Source: Andrena cerasifolii
Lineage: Eukaryota; Arthropoda; Insecta; Hymenoptera; Andrenidae
Reading direction: 5' to 3'
Length of the DNA stretch: 64,000 nt
NCBI RefSeq assembly: GCF_050908995.1
Contig: NC_135121.1
Span: 7,130,001-7,194,000, forward strand
Below are positions 1 to 10,757 of this stretch, piece after piece. Made by a program: the position numbers and the translations under genes. Under the pieces are notes generated by a model, which saw nothing but the letters and a program-made list of their open reading frames with translations, made no database searches and was not told the origin of the DNA. Each line of letters starts with the position of its first letter. Position 1 is the first letter of the stretch.

Positions 1-1366
1 CCCGGCGTTACGTTCGAACAACAGTGGCCGAAACGGCCCCTGATGCGAAATGATTCGCTCGTTAGGGCAACGGCAAAGCCAAGGATATTCGTAATATTTG
101 AACGGGTCGGCTGGTGATCTCGTTACCACGGGATTACTGCCAATATTACGAATGTCCATATTACCGTAACGCCGCCCTCGAATGCCTGCCGCGCTAATTG
201 TTACGCGCTGGCGTTACGCTCTTCTACCGGCGATATTCCGCATACACTATTGTGCTACACTAACGTCCAAGGGAGGGGGATTACGATAAATCTCTGGGAT
301 AATTCTATCTCCCCCTCTGACCTTCCCCCTTATTTTGCTACGCGATACCTTCACCTCTGGTTTTCTTGCTCCTCGGTGGCCGTAAATTCTCTATTCTCGT
401 TTTCTTGGCTCCCTTTTATTTCGCCTATTTGCAAGGCGACTATTTCCCCGTTCCCCTGTGCAGGCTCCTCTATTTTCTCACCATTTCTCCTCCGTTCTCT
501 TGGTTGATCTGAGAACACAGTTGCCAGAGAATTGATCCTGATTCGCGGGTGCCAAAGATTTGGCGAAGTTTACGGCGATCGCTGTTTGCAGTTCATAATG
601 ACAATTCGAGGTTCAAGCGAGAGCGAAGGTGGCTCGGAGAGCCTCGCCGGGTTCGAGGGCAGGTGGTCATTATACGCTGCACTGCGAGCAAAAGAAAGAT
701 ACTATTTGCTCTGCCGGGATCTCGCCGCTGGGTTCCTGTTTTTCCAGCTGCTTCGTCTGTTTGGATCCATTATCGTTGTAGGTGGTGCTTGTAACTTCGT
801 GTTACGAACTTCGAGGTCGCGTAAAAGCGGATGTGCTGGTAGAAACTTGCCGGTGCTTCGAGCCTGGACCCGAATCTCACCCCCCCTGTAAACGAGGGCA
901 TTATCCGTTATACCATTGGGCCCTTCCTTCGCGTTTCTTGGCATTCCATACGTTTCTTCTGCGCTAACCAATTCCCCCCTGCTTCTTAATTTTAGTAGAT
1001 ACTGGAAACAAAATTGTTTATTTTGTATATAAGGTTGGTTGAATACAGTATATATTGTTGTATACCAACGTCATTTAAATATATTTCTGTATATAAATTA
1101 TTAGTCGGCGTGTTAGTTTTTTAAATAGCAATAGTAAGCATTCTAAGTAAAGTATTAGTCAACGCGTTAGTGTTCCAGATAGCAATAGAAAGCATCCTAA
1201 ATTCTTTCTTCTATGACCTTCTCCGCTCCTTATTACTTATCCTTGAACCTTGATCTCTATGCCTCATCCCTTAACGATCGTTAAACTCAGGACCACCCCC
1301 ACTTTTCAGCTTACCGAAAACCGTACATATATATCTAGAGACGCGGCAGCGTCTCAACGCCAAGTA
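1..1366. other. Unannotated stretch, no gene recognised
   Basis: GC-rich to about 970, then AT-rich. Short open frames overlap on both strands without recognisable domains. Weak inverted words are visible (CGGCGTTACG near the start, CGTAACGCCG near 165; ATTCGTAATATT near 90 and AATATTACGAAT near 140), but they are too short to define an element. Confidence 0.6.
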
Positions 1367-1812
1367 CAGTGCCTCTACGAGCTATAGTGACTTAGGTGTG
1401 AGGCCCCTCCGCGGGGTCTTAACCGATATCCTGCTCGGTATGGGCCGCTATACGTGACGTCTTGCAGGACTGTGTTTAGGGAAGACCAGGACAAAATCGG
1501 GGCCCTAAAGATTAAGTGTTACAATTTCGATTTTAACAAAATAAAAAAGAAATTGATTATCATTAATAAAAGACATCAATTAAGCTTTGCTACTGGCTAT
1601 TAAAAATTCTCTCATTGTCAGCACATATTAAATACAAATCCATTGTAGTAAGGTCTATGTACAGCATTAGAACAGTTGTAATATAAATTATTTTATATTA
1701 ACAACTTATTTTAAATTAAAATCACTGCATGCTTCAGGTAATTTTGGAGATTTTACCCTTTAGGACCCCGGTTTTGTCCTGGTCTTCCCTAAACACAGTC
1801 CTGCAAGAGGGA
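1367..1812. mobile_element. Deleted Tc1/mariner-type MITE, relative of the element at 13658-14760
   Basis: A TA (1365-1366) is followed by CAGTGCCTCTACGAGCTATA, the same terminus found at both ends of the larger element near 14 kb. The left arm runs through the words GGACTGTGTTTAGGGAAGAC, CATCAATTAAGCTTTGCTAC and ATTAGAACAGTTG, all shared with that element. A shortened inverted right arm lies at about 1740-1812 (GGTTTTGTCCTGGTCTTCCC). It stops after CTGCAAGAGG, so the outer 140 or so bases of the right terminus are missing. No transposase remains. The family assignment is inferred from the larger copy. Confidence 0.75.
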
Positions 1813-2757
1813 GTATATACTACGGGAGGAAATACTACGTAATATTGTATTTCAATTGCATCGATTCCATTATCCATATTATCCAGAGTGTCCAGGTTAT
1901 AAATACTATTTCCAAACAGACATTTATATACGTTCGCACTTCGTTCGATTGATCGAACGATGGCTCGCAGTATCTCCGTCGAATTCCCTTGGCTAGCCCC
2001 CCTCTGCGATCCATCCCCGCCAGGACGTGAACAGTAACCAGACCCTTTAAACCACCTCAAATTGCCAATGTAAACCACAGCCGATTGGGTATTGCTCTTT
2101 CAAAGGCGAAGCCTATCAGCAGCCTGACCAGTTTCCCTAGTTATACAAGGGAGGCTAGACCACTGCGATTTAGCAAACGACGCGATCAATCCAACCCGGT
2201 CGAACGACTCGCTCGCCGTCTTTTTGCCTCGGAACAGTTTGCCGGCAACCCCCCGGCGAAATTGCGTGCTCCGCGAGAAAATTCCGTTTCCGAAGGGAAC
2301 GGTGCGCTTCGATCGCGGCTCGCCGCAGTTCCTAAGCTCGGGATTAGACAAACGAGGCCAGAGTCCGTAGAATGGCGGCCCGATTGCGGGGGAATCGCAG
2401 CTTTCCCCGGCCACCAGGCTTCTGTGGTCCTGCACGGGCCGCGTGTGCAACGGCTGGGTCTCTGCAGGGCGATACCCGGATTCCCCATCGCCGCAGCCGT
2501 TCACGGGGAAATTCAATCGTTCCGTTTCGACCTGGAGGAAGCTCGTTTCGGCTCATTCACGGGCCAGAAGCGCTAGAAACATCGCAGCCGAGCGCATCGC
2601 GTCAATCGACTACCTGTGGATACGCAATTCTTCAACCTCCGCCCTTCATCTTGATACGCGGCTGTCTGAGGAGCCGATGGATTTCGAGGAGATCCTCCGC
2701 GACTTTCGTATGCAACGATACGCTCGACGTGCGCCGTTCTTCTTGGTTCTGAGAGCT
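1813..2757. other. Unannotated stretch, no gene recognised
   Basis: GC-rich sequence between two mobile elements. Open frames of 100-163 codons on both strands (about 2085-2576 plus, 2100-2516 minus) overlap each other and contain no recognisable motif, so they are regarded as chance frames in GC-rich DNA. Confidence 0.6.
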
Positions 2758-3480
2758 CCGCCGCACAGTGCGGCTGGAGAGGAAAAAAGTCTTAAAATGA
2801 AAGTTGTATTTTTATGTATCCATCACTATATCCTGAAAGCCAATAGACCAAAGTATCTAACGTATATGACAGATATGTCACATTCGTGTTAATTGCAAAG
2901 AAAAATTGATCTGAAGTTAACCTTTCGTATTCTAACGGGAAACGTGTCAATATTCGTACGAGATTGTCGAATTTTTTCTGAATTCCTCTAGATATTTTAA
3001 TTTTTTTACCGCATGTATTTCGAATGTGTATAGTCTCAGCTTATTTGTGACATAAATATTTTTCGAAAATTCTTCACCGTAATCTCACTATACGACTTTA
3101 AATGAAGCTACCCAGTATTTCGAGTTTTCATTAACTCTTTTAGGTTTATGAACAAAGCTCCGCCTTCCTCCGGGCTCTAGACAGTACTAATTGAAAGCAG
3201 ACACCATCTACTAACAGCCATAAAAAAATTGGCTGCAACTATTTGCAACTTTGGCTGTTATTAATACATAATCACCCGAGTGCGCTGTGCGCTCTTCGTT
3301 TCTTCGGTTTATCACTATTTCATTTGTTAAAGATGCTTCAATTTTATTTATATTGCTGTCCATATAACCGTTGGCTATTAACAAATAATATAAGAAAAAA
3401 AGTACTCAAAAATATTGAGAAACACCGAAGTTATGACATTTTTTCCGCAAGTCCTATGTTACGTGCTCCACTGTGCGACG
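2758..3480. mobile_element. Non-autonomous DNA element with CGYCGCACAGTG termini
   Basis: The left end reads CGCCGCACAGTG and the right end carries the inverse, CACTGTGCGACG. About 15 bases inside the left end is AGAGGAAAAAAGTC, which also occurs at the same distance from the left end of the element at 34817, so the two are homologous. The interior is AT-rich and non-coding. It includes a small hairpin near 3213-3260 (AACAGCCA and TGGCTGTT). No clear target duplication is visible, so the superfamily is undecided. Confidence 0.6.
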
Positions 3481-5188
3481 TAGCACGAGTTACGCTGATG
3501 GAATCGTGCTTGGGAACGCTTGGATGGCGGTTCCTTCTTTACTCGAATCCCGTGGACTTCCCTCTGAATCTTCAGGTAGAATCTCGAGGACGAATGATGG
3601 AGAACCCAGGACCGAGGTGTTTCCGAAGAATCTTGTACTCGGGGAGACTCGTCGGACTATCGGAACTCGAGATTGAGGGAATCATCTGTGCAATGCGCAA
3701 GGAGGGCTCATTGATATTCCGTAAAATGGCAGCTTCCCCCCAAGACATGCCCCGTTTCGAATGACTTTCACGTACCGACGCCAGTAAAGTTCATCCAGCA
3801 ACAATTTAGCCGTGCACGCGATCCGAATAGCGCCCCGATTTGCATCCCTAATCGCGCCTTATTTCATTACTCGAAATATCCGCTGACGTTCGATTCCCCG
3901 CAGTGCATCCGTACACGTGTTCTACAGATGTTTCGCCCATCGAGAATCCCGAATGACAGACGCAGAGCTATTGACGCATGGCCTCCGACCATCTGCACAT
4001 CGACGACCTGCAGAAACCTAACACATGTTCGATACGGTCCCCGAACCAGCCAATTTACGCCTTTCCTTATCCAATCCACCGGTTCGCTTCCCCGAATTCT
4101 GCGGCATCCTAAAAGAGTACCTCTCGAATCTTCGTAGACCTCGGGACACCTGTGACACTCTCCTTCCATCGGAGGAATTAATCGGCGTGCTCTGTTCATA
4201 ACGTTTGCGGGGTCTCACGATAACCGTGCGATACTCGTACAAATTGTGGCTTAACAGAGGCAGAAAAAGAGAAGGACTGGAGCGAATCGGTGTGCAGCGA
4301 CGCCGGACGCTTTTACGCGACCAACAGGTGCGACGGCGACAGAATTTTTCCCTTCTCGAGGATTTAGTTGCGAATTTTTAAACAAGCCCAGCTCTGGCAT
4401 CGATAAATTCGCCGATACCGCGTAGGTATTCCTTTTTTCCAACGGCGTGGATGTAGCTCGCAACTCGATCGACGTGCTCGTCAGCCCGAACGGTGCTTGA
4501 AGAAAAACAGGACATCGGTAATGATTAAACGGTGGTCGGGAAACTCTGGGAGCTCCGTGCGGTTTCCAACTTTTTTCTGCGGACCTTTTTCTGGACTTGG
4601 TAATCGAATCGATGTAACAGGGGTTGCGGCGTTATTTAAATAATGGCGGAATTTGCATTGGAAGTGAAAACAGTGATTGTGTGGTTGTTTAATTGATCCC
4701 TCAGGGTGTCCCAATTATTCTGAATATTCTTTCTAGCATCCCGGACAAGCCGACTGTGATTTCTGCTTCAAATGCTTCCTGAGATCCTTTTTATTCCATT
4801 TGCAGCGAAGTTCGATTAAATATTGACGACTTTGTACATGTTTCTTCATTAAAAGAGTGTCTGTATTTGCATCGCGGTGGCAATTGAATATCGCAAGGAG
4901 AGAATGCTTTAACGAACTTCAAACGCGGACCCGTAGCTGTTAGCTGAACACACAAATTGCCTTAAAGTACACACGCCTAAGAGCACATAATTCCTGCAGC
5001 CGGCAGATTTAATTCATTGCAATTACTGCAATCCATTCGCGTGTTACAAAAATTTACATTTCGCTCCCCCAGCAATTACTGGCATCTACTTGCGTGTTAC
5101 AAAATCAATATTCCGTTCGGTCCACCCCCGCAGCCGAATAAGAAGTACAGAATACATGCATGCACGTCGTCCGTTGTACAGTGCGACC
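3481..5188. other. Unannotated stretch, no gene recognised
   Basis: Mostly GC-rich up to about 4700 and more AT-rich afterwards. No repeat, coding domain or RNA gene was recognised on either strand. Confidence 0.6.
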
Positions 5189-5192
5189 TTAA

Positions 5193-6352
5193 GGGGACTA
5201 GGCAGTCGAAAAATCGATTTTTTATTGCATTTTCCGAACGTACTATCTTTTTTTAATACAATGCCGCTTCTCTTCATTTATTCCGTGATTGCGAACGAAT
5301 TGAGGTTCAGATCGACTTGGAAAAAATTACAGGATGCGTAGAACATGTGCCGTTTCGGCGCAAACCTCTGATATGGTCTGTAAAAATTCGAGATTTTCAT
5401 AAAAAAATTAAGAAGTCACCGGATTTTGGTAGCACACAAACAATGATACCAAAATCCGGTGACTTCTTAATTTTTTTTATGAAAGTCTCGAATTTTTACA
5501 GACCATATCAGAGGTTTGCGCCGAAATGGCACATGTTCTACGCATCCTGTAATTTTTTCCAAGTTGATTTGAACCTCAATTCGCTCGCAATCAGGGAAAA
5601 AATAGGACTATTGAAACCTTGAAAAACGAGTCTTTTATTATTATTAATTCTGAAAGTGCCATGGTTTATGAACATTTACAACAGTGTTTCGTGAAGAAAT
5701 TCGAGTAATTACGGAAATTATAGCGCTGAACGTAATTGAGTGCACCGTGGAGTAACGGCCTCGCAGAGCGGTATTGGCGTAGGGGACTACACTTTGAAGC
5801 CGTTTATCTCGAAACTCCATTTTCAAACACGGTGTACATCATAACTCTTGAACGAACGAATATTTTCACTTGAAATTTTAACCGAAGCTGTAGAATTCCT
5901 TTCCTCTATCGTGTGGAATATCCGCATCAACATTGGGTGTTTGTAAAACATTTTATAACTGATTAAAGACAATTTTTTTTCCCCGTAAAAAGGTGGAGAA
6001 AAATTTATTCGAGTGTAACTTTTACAATTTTTGTTTAAATTCGCCCAGAAAATTTTCACACGATAATTGTTGTTTAGTGTTGAAAATACTCACCCCAAAG
6101 CATTTTGCTTTTAGATGATTGGTTCACCTGGGGCTATGTACATCGATTACAGCTGCGCGCTACGCGGGACTATCTTCAGCTTCAAATAACTTGAATAATT
6201 TTCAACATTCTGACACTTTTTTTATTTTACATTACTTGTAAAAGCGTATATAAAAAACTGTGAAAATTGCCGGTAAGGTGATTATTTGGTATCTAAGTAA
6301 TCCAACCGGGAAGAAACCGTGGATTTCAGTCGTTCAACAGTCCTATACCCCC
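5193..6352. mobile_element. TTAA-flanked non-autonomous DNA element A
   Basis: TTAA at 5189-5192 is followed by GGGGACTAGGCAGTCG. The proposed right end, read inverted from the TTAA at 6353-6356, is GGGGGTATAGGACTGTTG, similar but diverged. The left portion contains a near-perfect palindrome (5287-5593, listed separately). The remainder is AT-rich and non-coding. The terminus matches that of the element at 20753-21495, which supports the left boundary strongly. The right boundary is less sure. TTAA duplication with G-rich ends fits the Kolobok or piggyBac superfamilies; no transposase is present to decide. Confidence 0.55.
5287..5593. repeat. Near-perfect inverted repeat, arms about 145 bp
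   Basis: The left arm 5287-5431 and right arm 5447-5593 are almost identical in inverse orientation around a 15-base loop. Shared words include CCAAAATCCGGTGACTTCTT, GACCATATCAGAGGTTTGCG and TGAACCTCAATTCG. It would form a long hairpin in DNA or RNA. It lies inside element A, near its left end rather than at its centre. Confidence 0.85.
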
Positions 6353-6356
6353 TTAA
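6353..6356. other. Single TTAA shared by two neighbouring elements
   Basis: This TTAA is both the right flank of element A and the left flank of element B. The string reads CCCCCTTAAGGGG, with inverted termini facing each other across it. One element probably inserted into the target duplication at the edge of the other. Confidence 0.5.
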
Positions 6357-7061
6357 GGGGTTATGTCAGCTTTCGAAGAAGAACGCGATTTTCGGGAATT
6401 TTTTGTGGATTCTCTACTGTATATTTTTTTACAACTATTCGCTTATTTTAAAAGCACATATATGTAGCAACTCTCAGTAATTTTGTTGTAGAAAAACAGT
6501 AAGAAATGAACGAATAACAGCCATTCTCGCGGAAGCTGTTTTAATAAAGGCGCTGTGCGGCGAGCAAGTTTTCTCCGAGCCGGACCAGCTAAAATTAAAA
6601 ATTCAAAAACTTTCTGCTAATATATGGTTGAATTCAGTAGATGAACGAAAGTTTTTTCAAAAAGTTGGTTTTTGACAAAATGGCGGCCTTTAACGCAAAA
6701 CCACGCTTTCCCGAAGTCTGAATTGTTCGTTTTTCGATAATTAAAAATACAGTTTTTGTTAAAATAAAAAATCCTTCGTAGATCTACTAGTCCTTGGTAT
6801 ATAAAAGAAGTCTGCAAAAGTTTAGGCCAATCGATACAGTGGTTTCCGAATTATCTTGCCCACCGACATCGACACAGCTTTCGCGAGAATGGCTGTTATT
6901 CGTTCATTTTTAAATGTTTTCCTACAACAAAATTACTGAGAGTTGCTGCATATATGTACTTCTAAAATAAGCGAACAGTTGTAATAAAATATACAGTAGA
7001 TATTCCACAAAAAAATCTTGAAAATCGCGTCCTTCTTCGAAAGCTGACTAGGCACAACCCC
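6357..7061. mobile_element. TTAA-flanked MITE B with about 190-bp inverted repeats
   Basis: TTAA flanks lie at 6353-6356 and 7062-7065. The outer ends are GGGGTTATGTCAGC on the left and, inverted, GGGGTTGTGCCTAGTCAGC on the right. The arms (about 6357-6545 and 6875-7061) share CTTTCGAAGAAG, ACTGAGAGTTGC, GAACGAATAACAGCCATTCT and others. The central 330 bases are not symmetrical and do not code for a recognisable protein. The first 20 bases resemble the ends of the element at 60083-60658, so these belong to one subfamily. Confidence 0.85.
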
Positions 7062-7065
7062 TTAA

Positions 7066-9900
7066 ATGAGAAGAAAAATAGCGACTCCATACAGTGACCA
7101 ACCCACTTGTTATTCCTATCACACTTCAGCTCGCACCAGCTGTCCGCGGAGAACACTATCCACAACCCTTTCAAACACCTTTCCTGCTCATTCGCAGACC
7201 CAGAAGCTCTTCCTCAAATTCCATCCGACTACCCTCACCACACGCTTCCGCCCGCGAACGCTTTATTCGCCGTCCCTGAGCCTCTCCCTTAAGTTTTCCC
7301 ATCCACTGGAAAACAACCGAGGTCTTCGGTGAAATTACGTACCACGAAACTGCCCCGTATACGACACACTTGTAACAGGAGAGACTGGAGTTCGCGAGAC
7401 ATCGCGGAGGCCCATCACAAGCCAATAGTGGGAGAGCTGTTTGGTAATGTGGTTACAACACTGCGCCTCGGTCTTCGCGGATAAATGGGCGCCGCGGAAA
7501 GTTGAGCGGGCATGCTTTCCCGCTAAACCGTTCCACATTGTCCTGGAAGCAAGTTTCTTGGCTCGTCGGATGAAAAAGGGGCGGGGGGTATTAATAATCA
7601 CAGAAGGAAGGGTGAATTCGCGCGGGAAAGGATAGCCCCCATTCGAGAGGCAAGTCGTTAAAAAGTTCCTCCCCTTCGCGGGGGCTCTTAATTCTTCTGG
7701 GGGGCGAAGAGGAATCGAAGTCTGTTAAATGATCAGCCCCGCGATATTCTGGATGCTGTCGAGCGGGGAGCGAATCGTTCAGCCACTTGCGGGTACGGGT
7801 TCGGTGACACGGGCCGCCCGGTCGATCGATCCTCACCCTGGCTGTTTATTAACTTTTCACGAGATGACCAAGTGGCTGCCGTCGAAACGATTATCGTTTA
7901 GCCAGCTATTAACCGCGACTGGTCAATCGTACTTTGGGGAGACCAGTCAAGGGCCAGTTTGGGTTCCTCTTACCGTTCCTCAAGCATTTATGGGTGCCTA
8001 GATAGCGGCGAGTACCGCCGGAGAGGCTTGGTTTTCGTTGCGTACACGTTAGAGGGCTGCCCGAGCGATATAATAATAATTGGGATGTATTAAATGTAGG
8101 AAGTTAGAATAGTTCTACTTTGTTACATCCAGTTTTGATATGGCTGGTGGATATTGCAATTGGCTTTGTTCGAGTATTCTACTTAGTTTAAGGTACTTAC
8201 GAAAATCTCATTAACATTAACTTCAGAGTCCTATTACGCTGCATTAAGCACGCGAGTTTGAAGTAGATGTTTGAATCGTTCGAATGCTGGTATCGAAAGC
8301 AGCTGCTGAGAATATCGGTGTGTTAAAGTGACGTTGCAGTAGCTACCGAAAGTGGCGAGTACCTGAATGAAAATCAGCTGTCTGGTTCTATTAACCGTGC
8401 GCATAGAAATCGGCAGTTCGAATTCCATAATGGTCGAAATTAAAGGTACCAACTGTTCCCCCGGTACACGAACGTTTCAAAACTTTTACAGCCGTCGAAA
8501 TGCCAGTCTTTCAGCAGCAGTAAAAGCCTGCTCCGTGCCAATCGATATTCAAGGCAGCCAATTTTCACTGTAATCGGCTGGCCAACGTTCAGCTAGTCAA
8601 CATTTCGTTGCTCATAAATTTCGCGTCCAACTGCACTTCCAAACGATTTATTAACAGCTCCCGCTAAATCGGAACTCTATCTGCTCACCCCGCTATCAAT
8701 CATCCCTGCTCCTCCGCCCTTCGCTACTTCGCCGTTTTATCTCGCCAAGGTAACACCTCCGCGCAAAACCCACGGAAAACTTCCTCGAGTATTGCTTCCC
8801 TCTCGAATTTCAATATCCCCCACCTCTTGCCCAATTAACTGTTAGCAACTTGGCTAGGTGCTCAACAACTTTCACGTGCGCTGAAATTATTTCTCATCGA
8901 AACTGTGCGTTTGACAATTAGCGCGGACCACTTCCCCTCTAAACGCCCCGCAACTGTTCAATTTCGGCGCTAAAAACGATTGCCAGTAAAGCGAAAGAGC
9001 GCGGAGGGGGCAGAACTGAAATTCACCAGATTGCAAATATCAATTTTGCAGCGGCCCAGGCCGGGGAACATTAACGATTTGCGTGCACACTTGCTGTCAG
9101 CGCGGTGTTTTTACGTGTCCGCGATACGCGTGCCCGTTTCCGCGCGAAATCGAAAATCGATCTGACCAATTGCTGCGCAATCTGGATCGGCGCGCGGAAA
9201 GTGTGCATAATTGCCGTTTCCGTCGGTCGCGCGCGAGCCTTTTTTCGCGATGCCGTATTTCAATTAATGACGCTTCTTCCGCAGGTCCCTTCTTCCTCGT
9301 CAATCGATCGTTCTTGCACCGTCCTAGGCGTAATTAATGCAATTTCGCGGCAACGGCGTCCGCGCACTAGAGTCGACGATTTCCAAAAAACTGCTTTCCC
9401 ATTATTGCCACCCATCGAGCCAGGGAACAGTAGCAGCAGGTATCTTTCACTGTAAAATTCGATAAAAAAAAAGGGACGAGCACTGAATCTCTAATACTTG
9501 AACATACGAATTAAATGCTGATACCTAAGTTTTAACGATGCCTGAAGCAGTATCTCACATTCTCGTTCTCCGATCAATCGGACGTGACCCAAATTGCCTG
9601 AAAGACTCGAAAATTTGACGCGTATTCCGAGCTTCTGGTCCCTCGATCAGTGGAATCCATATTCCATCTGCAGTTTCGCCGAAAAGTGCATTCCCTTTGT
9701 TCATCGAGCGTTCCTCGCCCCAATCGAGCGCACGTGCAAGCGTATTTTCTGCTCGTTGACGGAATCTCTGGAATTGTCCCGCCGTGGGACGGCATACCAG
9801 TGATATCAAGCCTGAATTTCAGAGGTGGACGACAGTGGGTTGGTCACGTGATCGTAAGAGTGCCACGTACGCCACGAAATATCATAATATCTGGGGTTGG
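7066..9900. other. Unannotated stretch, no gene recognised
   Basis: GC-rich, CpG-rich DNA of about 2.8 kb with an AT-rich patch near 8070-8250. Short open frames on both strands have no recognised domain. No tRNA-like B box with a matching cloverleaf and no palindrome longer than a few tens of bases was found. Confidence 0.6.
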
Positions 9901-10755
9901 TCCGGAGACCGGGGCTGGTTGTCTCGAGGGGTAGGTTGAGTAATTGTTAATAACTTTGCACCGACATACGCTCCACTGCGGAAAGATTTACTGCAGAAAG
10001 AAATCACTTCTTCTATGGCATCCATTTATGTCCGACCCCGCGATCGCACGTTTTTTAACAGTTATCAGCGTTTGTCGAAAAATTCACTATGTAAGTCAAT
10101 ATTTTTTCTTAAAGATTTTATTTTTTCACGCTCTATGTAGTTACAATAGAATAAATGTTAAGGGACTATTTTAAAGTTTGTTTATTAGAAGATCTGTTGA
10201 CATAGTATTTTTGTTTAGACATAAATAATTGAAGGTTATATGGATCATTGAAGTGAAAATGATCGGACGGGGCTGGTTGACTAATAACGTTAATAAGGTT
10301 TAAATTGTTATTTTGTTATTCAGAAAGCGATTTTTAATTTTGGTTTAAATTTCACTACGTTATAATTACATTATAATTTATGTTTAAGTTGAAATTTTGT
10401 TCAGTTTATTATTAAAATATGAAAGAAAAAAATTAATATTTTATAATCAAACAACTCTTGTGACATTGTGTTATTTTATCACCACTGAGATAACTTGCTA
10501 ATAACATTTTCCTAACTGATTTTACCTGTAGTCAACCAACCCCGATCATGGTGCTGGTCGACCAGGATGGAAGGTGTCATAAAAACATTAAAATACCTCA
10601 ATTATTATCACATTGAGTCAACTTTAATAATTTAATGAGATAGCCAAATGTAGGTATGCCCTATAAAATATACTAGCCGGTTTAATGATATTTCGTCCAC
10701 ATAATTTATTGAAAATCAAAAACTGAAAAACTGGCCTACCAGCCCCCGTCTCCCC
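9901..10755. mobile_element. TA-flanked MITE with GGGGCTGGTTGAC words
   Basis: The right end reads inverted from TA (10756-10757) as GGGGAGACGGGGGCTGGTAG. The left end near 9901-9925 reads GGAGACCGGGGCTGGTTG and has lost the first few bases of the consensus. The word GGGGCTGGTTGAC recurs at about 10268-10280, and its inverse GTCAACCAACCCC lies at about 10531-10545. The interior is AT-rich and non-coding. The terminus is shared with the elements at 22736 and 43522. A pogo-like origin is inferred from the TA flank and from the related element at 24939. Confidence 0.65.
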
Positions 10756-10757
10756 TA

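Noticed and set aside
2756..2779. Short palindrome CCGCACAGTGCGG considered as an independent hairpin
   Set aside because: It is explained as the left terminus of the element at 2758.
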